DNA of 64,000 nt from DASTCZ01 sp035308165 (lineage in GTDB: Bacteria > Acidobacteriota > Terriglobia > Acidiferrales > UBA7541). Below, in pieces: positions 33,201 through 40,321 of this stretch. The position numbers were made by a program, and so were the translations under genes. The stretch is taken from NCBI GenBank assembly GCA_035308165.1, contig DATGHC010000030.1, positions 1 through 64,000 of the forward strand, given 5' to 3'. How positions within the stretch are numbered: the stretch's first letter is position 1; every line of letters starts with the position of its first letter. Under the pieces are notes generated by a model that did not search any database, was not told where the DNA came from, and was given only the letters and a program-made list of their open reading frames with translations.

Positions 33201-33682
33201 TGCTGGAACGCGCCGTGGCCGAGCTTCGCGGTGAAACTTCCGCGCCCGAGCTTCGGGTCACAATCAACCTTGGCGTCGATGTGCGCATCCCACCTGAATA
33301 CATACCCAGCGAGAATTTGAGGCTGCGCACCTATAAACGCATCGCCGAAATGACCAACGAAGGACAACGCGAGGAAATCCTGAAGGAGTTGGCGGATCGC
33401 TTCGGTCCTCCGCCGACGGCAATTAATAATTTGCTCGATTATGCGCTGCTAAAAGCATTGGCGGAGAAGATGCTCGTTGCTTCCATTGATCGGCGTGGCG
33501 CTCAGGTCACCATGAAATTCCACTCGGAAACGCCGGTCAAGCCCGAAAGGATAGTGGAACTACTGCGGGCGCGCCGAGGGCTTCGTCTGGATCCGGCGGG
33601 GGTCCTGTACATGGATGTCGAGCGCGGGCACCATCCATTGGCTCAGTCGGTACGGAACTTATTGCTGGAACTACATACGTAG
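30272..33682 (+). CDS. mfd: Transcription-repair coupling factor Mfd
   Basis: 1136 residues, the normal length. UvrB-like N-terminal domains cover about 1-350 (LPALDALPWGALPPHPEI; MAEMPGQYAFRGGIVDVFPP). The RNA polymerase-interacting domain at about 470-540 begins AGDYVVHVDHGIGQFEGL. The RecG-like translocase carries Walker A LLCGDVGYGKTE (about 625-636), DEEQ at about 729, TLSATPIPRTLHMSM, and RGRVGRSNQRAYAYLL. The GAGNLLGGQQHGH segment and the C-terminal autoinhibitory domain are intact. It removes stalled RNA polymerase at DNA lesions and recruits UvrA. First gene of a run with surA-like, yhaM-like, blaI-like, dusB and pilZ genes. Confidence 0.97.
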   Translation: MILASVDELYSRVVRHPAVDAAIEDLRRGAKESQLDGLTDPARTIVAAQVSAALRRPTILLVASAARAEAVLEPARYFTRAATASETSQVVILPALDALPWGALPPHPEILETRAMALWRFVSGQAQVLVAPVGSAMLRYHAPETYANLALTVEQHADLPLEDLTRHLESTGYIRAEMAEMPGQYAFRGGIVDVFPPEAARPVRIELLGDTVESLREFDPDTQRSVNPILRVALPPLLETAHSSPDSDFAADNGEGGHAHKRWGDLSLFELVPRPLVIVDEPAVLEEAAETFAKRIAESADQNSRSELAEAFVFNFADWRAELLCQQRLLLEHLALESPGTAARHMLSQPTQSYHGNVAAFMAESRSRISEGDRVIVSAATLGDLERLADLCHEYEMAYQLAEVEETPTGTRLAEESTAGSVPALVLARTPLDQGVVFPECHLTIYGTGDLFDSHGAGPARPHAKTAKFFGDFAELKAGDYVVHVDHGIGQFEGLRQLATDSATGEFMLLRYADDAKLYVPLARMDLVQSYRAMEGTAPTLDKLGGTGWTARRAKVKKSLKEMADKLIRLYASRKLSGAHAFPPDTPWQKEFEDAFEFEETPDQITAIADLKRDMERPVPMDRLLCGDVGYGKTEIAMRAAFKAVMDGKQVAILAPTTVLVFQHYETLRRRFAAFPVKIEMLSRFRTAREQKKSLIAIESGEADLIVGTHRLLSKDIQFRDLGLLIVDEEQRFGVAHKERLKELRKDVHVLTLSATPIPRTLHMSMMGLRDLSVIETPPKDRLAIQTVVASFEEGLVRRAIEEELERKGQVYFIHNRVESIFEIAALVQKLAPKARVVVGHGQMGERELESVMLKFMHDEADVLVSTTIVENGMDIPRANTIIINRADRLGLSELYQLRGRVGRSNQRAYAYLLVPQDQALTPLARQRLAALKEFSELGAGFRIAALDLELRGAGNLLGGQQHGHINAVGFDLYSKMLERAVAELRGETSAPELRVTINLGVDVRIPPEYIPSENLRLRTYKRIAEMTNEGQREEILKELADRFGPPPTAINNLLDYALLKALAEKMLVASIDRRGAQVTMKFHSETPVKPERIVELLRARRGLRLDPAGVLYMDVERGHHPLAQSVRNLLLELHT

Positions 33683-33707
33683 AGATAAGATATCCAGGGG
33701 GATGAAG

Positions 33708-34910
33708 ATGAAATCCGTTTGCTCTGCCGCAACTTTGTTCTTGCTCATCGCAACTTCTTGTCCGGCGCAATCTCAGACTCAGAAACCGGGAAAAACGCAG
33801 AATCCGCCTGCTCAGACGCCTATCCCGGCTGTAAGGACTGGCGCCATCCCCGCGACGCCGCCTCCTGCGAGGGGCGCGGTGGTAGAAGAAATCGTGGCGC
33901 GCGTAAACGCCGAAATTATCACCACCGTCGACCTCGAAAAGTCCAAGACCAGCGTGACTCAGGATGCTCGGGACGAATGCTCGTCCAAGGGTTGCACCCC
34001 CGACCAGCTTCAGGAGTTAATCGCCCAGAGGCAAAAGGACTCCTTGCGAGATTTGATTGACCAGTCCCTGCTGGTGCAGCGGGCAAAGGACGTGGGGATC
34101 AGCGTGGAGACCGACCTGGTCAAGAGACTGGACCAATTGCGCCTTGAGAATAAAATGGCGACGCTTGAGGATCTGCAGAAAGCGGTGGAAGGCGAAGGCA
34201 TTGATTATGAGGAGTTCAAGAACAACATTCGCAACAGCCTGTATACAGACGCGGTGATTAGCCGCGAGGTAGGTTCGAGAATTTCCGAGGCCATAGACCA
34301 GAACGAAATCAAGAAATATTACGAGGAGCACAAAGAGGAGTTTCAGCGGCCTGAAATGGTTTATATCCGGGAGATTCTGGTAAGCACTCAAGGGAAATCC
34401 GAGTCGGAAATTCCAGCGCTTGAGAAGAAGGCGGACCAGTTGCGCGAGCGCGTCAAGACCGGCGAAGATTTCGGCGACCTTGCGAAGCACTTTTCTGACA
34501 GCGGTACCGCCAGCCAGGGAGGGGAGCTGGGTGGTTTTGCAAAAGGCAAGCTCAGCAGGCAAATCGAAGACGCGGTTTTCACCCTGAATCGCAACGAGAT
34601 GACGCCTGTCCTCAAAACCGACAAGGGATTTCTGATCATTCAGGTAGTCCAGCGTTATGAAGCTGGAATCCAGCCGCTCGACAAGGTTGAAAATGAGGTT
34701 ATGTCCAAGCTCACTACCAACCGCGGGCCGACCAAACTTCGCGAATACCTGACCACGCTCCGGCGCGATAGCTTCGTGGAAGTGCGGCAAGGTTACGTGG
34801 ATACCGGGGGCGGCGAAAACTCCATCATTGCCGAAGCGAAGGTACCCGTCGACAATCCCGATGCACCTCAGAAACCGCCTAAGAAGCACAAGAAATTCCT
34901 GCTCTTCTGA
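33708..34910 (+). CDS. SurA-like periplasmic chaperone / parvulin isomerase
   Basis: 400 residues from ATG 33708, seven bases after a GGGGG run; ATG 33702 is adjacent. The frame also opens inside mfd, which is not meaningful. A signal peptide (SAATLFLLIATSCPAQS) comes first, then a Pro/Gln-rich linker, then a SurA-type N-terminal domain (VEEIVARVNAEIITTVDLE, LRDLIDQSLLVQRAKDVGIS). One parvulin domain follows at about 215-317 (VYIREILVSTQG, DFGDLAKHFSDSGTASQGGE, LGGFAKGKLSRQIEDAVFTL, GFLIIQVVQRYEAG). It would escort outer-membrane proteins through the periplasm. E. coli SurA has two parvulin domains; this has one. Follows mfd by 25 bases. Confidence 0.88.
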   Translation: MKSVCSAATLFLLIATSCPAQSQTQKPGKTQNPPAQTPIPAVRTGAIPATPPPARGAVVEEIVARVNAEIITTVDLEKSKTSVTQDARDECSSKGCTPDQLQELIAQRQKDSLRDLIDQSLLVQRAKDVGISVETDLVKRLDQLRLENKMATLEDLQKAVEGEGIDYEEFKNNIRNSLYTDAVISREVGSRISEAIDQNEIKKYYEEHKEEFQRPEMVYIREILVSTQGKSESEIPALEKKADQLRERVKTGEDFGDLAKHFSDSGTASQGGELGGFAKGKLSRQIEDAVFTLNRNEMTPVLKTDKGFLIIQVVQRYEAGIQPLDKVENEVMSKLTTNRGPTKLREYLTTLRRDSFVEVRQGYVDTGGGENSIIAEAKVPVDNPDAPQKPPKKHKKFLLF

Positions 34911-34930
34911 GCGGCATTGAGCCCCAGCCA

Positions 34931-35980
34931 ATGAAACCCGCCTATGTAGCAGACCTGGTCCCCGACCAAACCATTACTTCCTTTTTCCTGGTGGTGGAGA
35001 AAGAAATACGCTCCACCCGGGAAGGGAAGTCTTATTTGCGCTTGGAGCTGGGCGACCGCACCGGCACGGTTGAATCGCGCATGTGGGACCGATTTGAGGA
35101 ATCCACGGCCGGGATTGTGCGCGATGATTTCGTGAAAGTTCAAGCGCGTGTAGAGACCTATCGCAACAAATTACAGCTCATGCTCGACCGCGTGCGCAAG
35201 GCGGAGTCAGCGGAAGTGGATCTCGAGGATTTTTATTCTCATACCGAAGCGAATGTGGATGAGCTTTGGGGCCGGCTCCGCGAGCATGCCGCGGGGGTCA
35301 ACAATCCCTGGCTGAGGCAGTTGCTGGACTCCGTGCTCGATGACCCCGAGATTTCACCGCGCTTGCGGCTGGCCCCCGCGGCCAAGTCGATGCATCACGC
35401 CTACCTTGGTGGCTTAATCGAGCACGTAGTAAGCCTGTGCGAGCTTGCTTCCGTGGTCGCAGCCCGCTATCCAGAGGCGAATCGCGACCTACTCATCACC
35501 GGAGCGGTTCTTCACGACATCGGCAAAGTGTACGAGCTTTCTTACGACCGCTCGCTTGGTTACACGACGGAAGGCCAACTAGTGGGCCACATCGTGATGG
35601 CTGTTGAGATTGTGGGCCGCAAGGCCGGCGCTATTCAGGGATTTCCCGACGAGCTTGCTACCTTGGTGAAACACATGATTTTAAGTCATCACGGCCAATA
35701 TGATTTCGGCTCTCCGAAGCTGCCCATGTTTCGTGAGGCCGTGATGCTGCACTATCTGGACGACTTGGATTCAAAGATGGGCGCCATGCGCGTGATGCTC
35801 TCTTCCGATAAAGGTGATCCTGATTGGACGGAACGCGGCGCGGCGCTCGAGCGTCGCCTGCTTCGTGTGGATCATTATTTGCCCGCGGAGCCCATCGCAG
35901 CAGATCCGGAACAGTTGCGCCTTGATCCTCCCCCTGAGAAGCCCGCCGGGAAAGCTGCTGGTAAGAAGGCTTCGCAATGA
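34931..35980 (+). CDS. YhaM-type 3'-5' exoribonuclease (OB fold plus HD domain)
   Basis: 349 residues. The N-terminal OB fold (about 8-95) has ITSFFLVVEKEIRS and YLRLELGDRTGTVESRMWD. The C-terminal HD phosphohydrolase domain (about 150-310) has the metal residues in MHHAYLGGLIEHV, TGAVLHDIGKVYEL, VGHIVMAVEIV and HMILSHHGQYDFGSP. This domain pair is that of YhaM/CBF1, a 3'-5' nuclease of RNA and single-stranded DNA in Bacillus. Activity here is inferred. The tail after 325 is Ala/Lys-rich. The gene is 20 bases after the SurA-like gene and overlaps the next by four (ATGA), so it is part of a tight operon. Confidence 0.85.
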   Translation: MKPAYVADLVPDQTITSFFLVVEKEIRSTREGKSYLRLELGDRTGTVESRMWDRFEESTAGIVRDDFVKVQARVETYRNKLQLMLDRVRKAESAEVDLEDFYSHTEANVDELWGRLREHAAGVNNPWLRQLLDSVLDDPEISPRLRLAPAAKSMHHAYLGGLIEHVVSLCELASVVAARYPEANRDLLITGAVLHDIGKVYELSYDRSLGYTTEGQLVGHIVMAVEIVGRKAGAIQGFPDELATLVKHMILSHHGQYDFGSPKLPMFREAVMLHYLDDLDSKMGAMRVMLSSDKGDPDWTERGAALERRLLRVDHYLPAEPIAADPEQLRLDPPPEKPAGKAAGKKASQ

Positions 35981-36453
35981 ATTCGCCCTCCAACGGGAAG
36001 AGAGACGGCGAACGCCGGCGCTCCATCCTGGATCTTGCTCCCTTTGAATTGGATTGCATGAACGCGTTGTGGCCCATGGAAGAAGCCACTGTGCGGCAGG
36101 TTCAAGAAGCGCTCTCTGCCCGCCGTCCGCGAGCCTACACCACGATCATGACCATCCTTGACCGCATGGCACAAAAGGGAGTTGTAGCCCGGAGAAAAGT
36201 GGGACGAACTTACGTATATCGCGCCAATCTAAGGCCGGCCGACGCCCAGGAAAAAGCCATTGAGCAAGTTGTGGCCGGGTTTTTCGGTGGTTCGCGGGAA
36301 GCTCTGGCGGCCCATTTGGCAGGGAAGGTAGCTCTCGCAAGTCCTAACGCGCCAGCAAGGCCGCAGGCTGTGGTTTCAAGTTTGCCTGCACAACGAATTG
36401 AATCCGAACCGGAGCGGATCGCTCCGCCCGATTTGGACAAGACTCTCTTGTAA
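35977..36453 (+). CDS. BlaI/MecI/CopY-family transcriptional repressor
   Basis: 158 residues. Residues about 18-95 are the BlaI winged helix: LAPFELDCMNALWPMEEATV, VQEALSARRPRAYTTIMTIL and the wing RKVGRTYVYRANLRP. The dimerisation helices that include AQEKAIEQVVAGFFGGSREAL follow. The last 45 residues (rich in Pro, Ala, Ser) are an unusual extension. In the classical system BlaI is cleaved after signalling by BlaR1, an M56-type membrane protease; no such gene is next to it. Embedded between the YhaM-like gene (four-base overlap) and dusB, it is probably an operon regulator or has distant targets. Confidence 0.87.
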   Translation: MNSPSNGKRDGERRRSILDLAPFELDCMNALWPMEEATVRQVQEALSARRPRAYTTIMTILDRMAQKGVVARRKVGRTYVYRANLRPADAQEKAIEQVVAGFFGGSREALAAHLAGKVALASPNAPARPQAVVSSLPAQRIESEPERIAPPDLDKTLL

Positions 36454-36470
36454 GAAAACGCGAGGATGAT

Positions 36471-37472
36471 TTGGCTTCAGTGATTCCAAATTCGTATCGA
36501 GTGCGCGACACGGTCATCGCACCGGCAACGGTCCTTGCGCCCATGGCCGGCGTCACCGATACGATCTTCCGCCGCGTGATTCGCGGCCAGGGCGGGTGTG
36601 GACTGATCATGACCGAGTTCACCAGCGCTGAGGGAATCACCCGGCAATCCGCGCGCACGCTTCACTACCTTTATTTCCAAAATGACGAGCATCCCATTTC
36701 CGCGCAGTTGTTCGGGGCTGACGCAATGGTTATGGCCTCCGCAGCGTCCTTGGTGGAAGAATTGGGCTTCGATTTTGTGGACATCAATCTCGGGTGCCCC
36801 GCGAAGAAAGTGGTGAAGTGCGGCGGCTCGGGCCTGTTGCGCGATTTGAGTTATCTCGGCCAGCTTCTCAAAATGGTTCGGGCCGCTGTCCGGATTCCTC
36901 TGACCATAAAAATTCGCGCCGGATGGGACGATCAAAGTATCGTCGCCGTAGAGGTGGCTCGCACGGCGGAACAGATTGGCATCGAGGCCGTTGCCGTGCA
37001 TCCTCGCACACGTTTGCAGGGATATGCGGGACGCGCCGATTGGAGTATTATCCGCGCGGTGCGAGACGCCGTCCACATTCCCGTGATTGGCAACGGAGAT
37101 ATTCAATCGCCTGAGGACGCGGAGCGGATGGTGAATGAAACCGGCTGCCATGCGGTGATGATTGGCCGCGCCGCGCCCACCAATCCGTGGATCTTCCGCC
37201 AGATTCAGCAATACGGCGAGACCGGGCAATACACTCATCCAACCGAACTTGACCGCTACAAATTGATGACCAACTACTTTAACGAATTGATGGCCGCCGA
37301 GCTTCCCGATGCCATCGGCAAGATGAAGCAATTTGCTTCTTCCTTCACGCACGGCATTCGCAATGGCAGCGACCTGCGCCGGCGCGTGCATCTGTCTCGA
37401 ACTCCGGGCGAAGTGCTCGAGCAGGTGGAAGATTTCTTTGCGCCGATCACAGCCGGAATGGAGGCCTCATGA
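36471..37472 (+). CDS. dusB: tRNA-dihydrouridine synthase (DusB-like)
   Basis: 333 residues from a TTG at 36471, with GAGGATG just before it. FMN TIM barrel with APMAGVTDTIFRRV near the start, NLGCPAKKVVKCGGSGLL (catalytic Cys at about 117), TIKIRAGWDD, AVHPRTRLQGYAGRADW and VIGNGDIQSPEDAERM with GVMIGR-like HAVMIGRAAPTNPW. It reduces specific uridines of the tRNA D-loop using NADPH and FMN. The C-terminal helical tRNA-binding domain follows at about 255-330. In operon with the BlaI-like gene ahead (17 bases) and a PilZ gene overlapping its end by four bases. Confidence 0.93.
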   Translation: MASVIPNSYRVRDTVIAPATVLAPMAGVTDTIFRRVIRGQGGCGLIMTEFTSAEGITRQSARTLHYLYFQNDEHPISAQLFGADAMVMASAASLVEELGFDFVDINLGCPAKKVVKCGGSGLLRDLSYLGQLLKMVRAAVRIPLTIKIRAGWDDQSIVAVEVARTAEQIGIEAVAVHPRTRLQGYAGRADWSIIRAVRDAVHIPVIGNGDIQSPEDAERMVNETGCHAVMIGRAAPTNPWIFRQIQQYGETGQYTHPTELDRYKLMTNYFNELMAAELPDAIGKMKQFASSFTHGIRNGSDLRRRVHLSRTPGEVLEQVEDFFAPITAGMEAS

Positions 37473-37843
37473 GCTACATGGGTCAGGCCGCGAAGATGGA
37501 GCGCCGCAGAGAAAGGCGAATCGCCGTTCACCTTCCCATGCAAGTTCGCGGCAAGGATTTCGAGGGCGCTGAATTTGAGGAGAGCACGCGCAGCGAGAAT
37601 CTCTGTCGGGGCGGCGCTGCATTTGTTTTGCGGCGCAAGCTCGGCCAGGGCAGCAGCCTGGAGATCCGCATTCCGCTTCCAGCTCCCAGCGGCGTCTCGG
37701 AGGACGAGTTCTCAACGGTCGGTCGCGTTGTCCACATAGTGGATTCGGTGCAACCTACCGGACAGTTGGTCGGCGTCGAATTCATCGGCCCACGTTTCCG
37801 CAGAATCTTCCAGACCGAAGACCCGGATGAGGCGCAGAACTAG
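37469..37843 (+). CDS. PilZ-domain protein
   Basis: 124 residues. The PilZ c-di-GMP pattern is partly kept: MERRRERRIAVHLPMQV supplies the RxxxR Arg residues, while the second motif, normally (D/N)xSxxG, reads ENLCRGGAAF with Cys in place of Ser. Strands VGRVVHIVDSVQPTGQLVGVEFIG complete the barrel. It may bind c-di-GMP, but the altered second motif makes this less sure. Stand-alone PilZ proteins often act on motility or polysaccharide systems; here it is translationally coupled to dusB (ATGA overlap), with no such system adjacent. It converges on rsmI with only 19 bases between stops. Confidence 0.8.
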   Translation: MSYMGQAAKMERRRERRIAVHLPMQVRGKDFEGAEFEESTRSENLCRGGAAFVLRRKLGQGSSLEIRIPLPAPSGVSEDEFSTVGRVVHIVDSVQPTGQLVGVEFIGPRFRRIFQTEDPDEAQN

Positions 37844-37862
37844 ATCGGTTTTGTAGCGCGGT

Positions 37863-38753
37863 TCAATCTTTATTTGTTTTTCCGGAGAGCGCCGCCTCCA
37901 ACAAGAGTTGTTTGTAAGCCTCGCGACGGGCAATTCCCAGCTCACGCGCAGCCTGTTTTAAAGCAGCCTTCCGGTCAATTCCTTGCTCACAACAAATTTG
38001 CTCGATTCGTCCGGCCAACGTCTGTCCCGGGGGCAGCGCTTTGATTCTGTCCGGATCACCAGGACCCACCACCACCGTTATTTCACCCTTCGGCGGAACC
38101 TTGCGCGCCATCTCGGAAAGGTCGAGCAGCGTTCCGCGGCGAAACTCCTCATGAAGCTTGGTGATTTCCCTGGCCACAACCGCGTTTCGCGCCCCCAAAA
38201 GTTCCGCGGCGTCGGCAAGCATTCCTGCAACCCGGTGCGGCGCCTCAAAGAAAATAAGTGTGCTGGTTTCGGGTACAAGTGCGCGGAGGGCTTCTCGCCG
38301 CTCACCCTGCCGCGGTGGCAGGAAACCCACAAACAGGAACCGTTCCGCCGAAATCCCCGAAGCCGCCAGCGCAGCCACCACGGATGACGCTCCGGGCACG
38401 GGTATGACGGAAATGCCGCGCGCCACGCTTAAAGCCACCAGCCGGTGGCCTGGATCGGAAATAACGGGCGTGCCCGCGTCGCTTACCAGCGCGACCGTCG
38501 CGCCGTTCTCCATCTCCTCGACCAGCTCCGCCGCCCGGATTTCTTCATTGTGTTCGTGGTAACTCACAGTGCGTTTCTGGATGCCGAAATGATTCAAAAG
38601 TTTCTGCGTGTGCCGGGTGTCCTCGCAGGCAATCACGTCACACTCCTTCAGGACGCGCAACGCCCGCAAAGTGATGTCCTCCAGGTTCCCAATAGGCGTG
38701 GCGACCAGATACAACTTTCCCAACACGCTTCCGGCATTCGCGCTGTTTTTCAT
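37863..38753 (-). CDS. rsmI: 16S rRNA (cytidine-2'-O)-methyltransferase RsmI
   Basis: 296 residues from ATG 38753 (the frame continues upstream through the promoter region, which I discount). Tetrapyrrole-methylase fold: LYLVATPIGNLEDITLRAL, ACEDTRHTQKLLNHFGI, VALVSDAGTPVISDPGHRLV and FFEAPHRV, all RsmI hallmarks. The C-terminal helical segment (GIDRKAALKQAARELGIARR) is the RsmI HTH-like domain. It methylates the ribose of C1402 in 16S rRNA using SAM. It is divergent from fmdB; the two share a short promoter region with an 11-base inverted repeat. Confidence 0.94.
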   Translation of the reverse strand: MKNSANAGSVLGKLYLVATPIGNLEDITLRALRVLKECDVIACEDTRHTQKLLNHFGIQKRTVSYHEHNEEIRAAELVEEMENGATVALVSDAGTPVISDPGHRLVALSVARGISVIPVPGASSVVAALAASGISAERFLFVGFLPPRQGERREALRALVPETSTLIFFEAPHRVAGMLADAAELLGARNAVVAREITKLHEEFRRGTLLDLSEMARKVPPKGEITVVVGPGDPDRIKALPPGQTLAGRIEQICCEQGIDRKAALKQAARELGIARREAYKQLLLEAALSGKTNKD

Positions 38754-38766
38754 GATGGCGTGGCCG

Positions 38767-38827
38767 AGTCTAGCATGGGCCCACTGGCCTCCGGTATACA
38801 GGGACAGCCCGGCACCCATGCTAGAAT
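38767..38827. promoter_or_regulatory. Divergent extended -10 promoters inside an inverted repeat (rsmI / fmdB)
   Basis: TCTAGCATGGG (38769-38779) and its exact reverse complement CCCATGCTAGA (38815-38825) lie 35 bases apart. The right arm gives TGCTAGAAT on the plus strand and the left arm gives TGCTAGACT on the minus strand; both fit the extended -10 form TGnTATAAT. The plus transcript would start near 38834 before fmdB and the minus transcript near 38760, only a few bases before rsmI. Confidence 0.5.
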
Positions 38828-38858
38828 CATCCAGTGAATCAAGCAGAGGGAGTTGCGA

Positions 38859-39176
38859 GTGCCTCTTTACGAATACCTATGTGACGACTGTCACCACAAG
38901 TTCGAAAGAATTGACAAATTCACCGCTCGACAAACACGCAAGTGTCCGAAGTGTGGCGGCAAGGCCAAGCGTCAATTGGCCGCCCCGGCCATCCAATTCA
39001 AAGGCGCGGGATGGTATGTGACGGACTACGGCGGGAAGAGCGGCGGTGAGTCCAAGTCCGAATCGTCCGACAAGGCGGAGAAGGCGGAGAAGACCAGCTC
39101 AGCGGATCAGGCCGGGAAGGCGGAAAAAAAGGAAACAAAGACCGAGAAGGGCGGCGCGAAAGCCAAGGAAAAATAG
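38859..39176 (+). CDS. FmdB-family zinc-ribbon protein
   Basis: 105 residues. The GTG at 38859 is the better start (MPLYEYLCDDC is the usual family opening, with AGAGGGAG seven bases before); a TTG at 38853 is in frame. One zinc ribbon: CDDCHHKFERIDKF and KCPKCGGKAKRQLAAP, four Cys in two CxxC pairs, then the typical FKGAGWYVTDYGG segment. The rest is a low-complexity tail of Lys, Glu, Ala and Ser. FmdB proteins are named from a regulator of the formamidase operon, but most have no tested role. Divergent from rsmI. Confidence 0.87.
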   Translation: MPLYEYLCDDCHHKFERIDKFTARQTRKCPKCGGKAKRQLAAPAIQFKGAGWYVTDYGGKSGGESKSESSDKAEKAEKTSSADQAGKAEKKETKTEKGGAKAKEK

Positions 39177-39212
39177 CCCCTTTGAATTCAGCGGCGAACC
39201 TGCAGGAATAGC

Positions 39213-40106
39213 TTAAAGCTTCAGAGATTTCAAATATTTGCGGAAGGCTTCCCCCAAATCCTGATTTGCCAGCGCCATCTCCACCGTGGCCTTCAGAAAG
39301 CCAAGTTTGTCGCCCGCGTCGTACGTTTTTCCATCACAAGTCAGCGCCCAAAGTCCGTGCTCCTTGGCCAGCAATCGCAACGCATCCGTGAGCTGGATCT
39401 CTCCTCCGCGCCCGGGCTTCGTTCTCTGTATGCAGGAAAAGATATGCGGAGGGAGAACGTACCGCCCGGTTACCGCCAGATTGGAAGGAGCTTCGGCCGG
39501 TTTCGGTTTCTCCACCAGATCATTTATTCGCAGAAGTTTCTCTCCCCACGGCGCTTTGTTTTCAGGTTTGGCGTCCGCGATACCGTAAAGGTGAGTCTGG
39601 TCAGCCGGCACTTGCTCCACCGCGATTGCGCCCATGCCGGTCGCTTCGTAAACTTCAATTAATTGTCGGGTCGCCCTGCGGGGGTCCGGCGCAATCACAT
39701 CGCCGAGCAGTACAGCGAAGGGTTCGTCGCCGACCAAATCCTCCGTGACCAGAACCGCGTGACCCAGTCCAAGCGGTTCCTTCTGTCGGGTATAACTCAC
39801 CTTGGCAAGGTTGCTGATCTTTCGCACCATTTCCGCCAATTCCGGACGCCCGCGTTTGTCGAGGAACTCTTCCAGAGATGGCGACGAATCGAAATGGTCT
39901 TCGATTGCATTCTTGCCCTTGCCGGTGACGATGATAATGTGCTCAATCCCTGAATCCACGCATTCTTCCACGGCATATTGAATCAGCGGCTTATCCACAA
40001 CCGGCAGCATTTCCTTGGGCTGGGACTTCGTTGCGGGCAGGAACCTCGTCCCCAATCCTGCGGCGGGGAGTACGGCTTTTCTCACTTTAGGATGAGCCTT
40101 GGTCAA
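39213..40106 (-). CDS. galU: UTP-glucose-1-phosphate uridylyltransferase
   Basis: 297 residues from a TTG at 40106, five bases after GGAGGG; the longer frame to 40181 runs into the promoter. The nucleotidyltransferase motif AAGLGTRFLPATKSQPKEML is at the N-terminus, followed by KPLIQYAVEECVDSGI, PLGLGHAVL, FAVLLGDVI and GRYVLPPHIF. The usual GalU length is 290-300. It makes UDP-glucose for polysaccharides, lipopolysaccharide and trehalose. Divergent from tsaD. A TTGACA-17-TAAGTT promoter lies just upstream. Confidence 0.94.
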   Translation of the reverse strand: MTKAHPKVRKAVLPAAGLGTRFLPATKSQPKEMLPVVDKPLIQYAVEECVDSGIEHIIIVTGKGKNAIEDHFDSSPSLEEFLDKRGRPELAEMVRKISNLAKVSYTRQKEPLGLGHAVLVTEDLVGDEPFAVLLGDVIAPDPRRATRQLIEVYEATGMGAIAVEQVPADQTHLYGIADAKPENKAPWGEKLLRINDLVEKPKPAEAPSNLAVTGRYVLPPHIFSCIQRTKPGRGGEIQLTDALRLLAKEHGLWALTCDGKTYDAGDKLGFLKATVEMALANQDLGEAFRKYLKSLKL

Positions 40107-40152
40107 GCAATCCCTCCAATAACTTTTGATCAGGGCTGAGCAAAACTGACAT

Positions 40153-40181
40153 AACTTACGTGGAGCCGCGCAGAGTGTCAA
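40153..40181 (-). promoter_or_regulatory. Predicted galU promoter
   Basis: On the minus strand, consensus TTGACA (40181-40176), 17 bases, TAAGTT (40158-40153). Transcription would begin near 40146, giving a leader of about 40 bases before the TTG start. Confidence 0.55.
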
Positions 40182-40258
40182 CGGCTGTGCATCGGCTGGT
40201 GCCTAGCCGGGCAAGCTTCCGCCAATCAGTCCGTAGCAGAATGAGTTTTTACCTGGTG

Positions 40259-40267
40259 TGCTACCAT
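40259..40267 (+). promoter_or_regulatory. Possible extended -10 promoter of tsaD
   Basis: TGCTACCAT fits TGnTATAAT with two differences and lies 54 bases before the GTG start of tsaD. No convincing -35 box. Confidence 0.3.
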
Positions 40268-40321
40268 GAAAATCTCTTACGGCAATTTGGTCAGTCAGGG
40301 AGCATTTCAAGGAAAAGGTAC

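Noticed and set aside
32444..33367. 307-codon minus-strand frame opposite mfd
   Set aside because: Shadow of the Mfd translocase domain. Similar shadows opposite the surA-like gene (34017-34931) and dusB (36477-37391) were dropped for the same reason.
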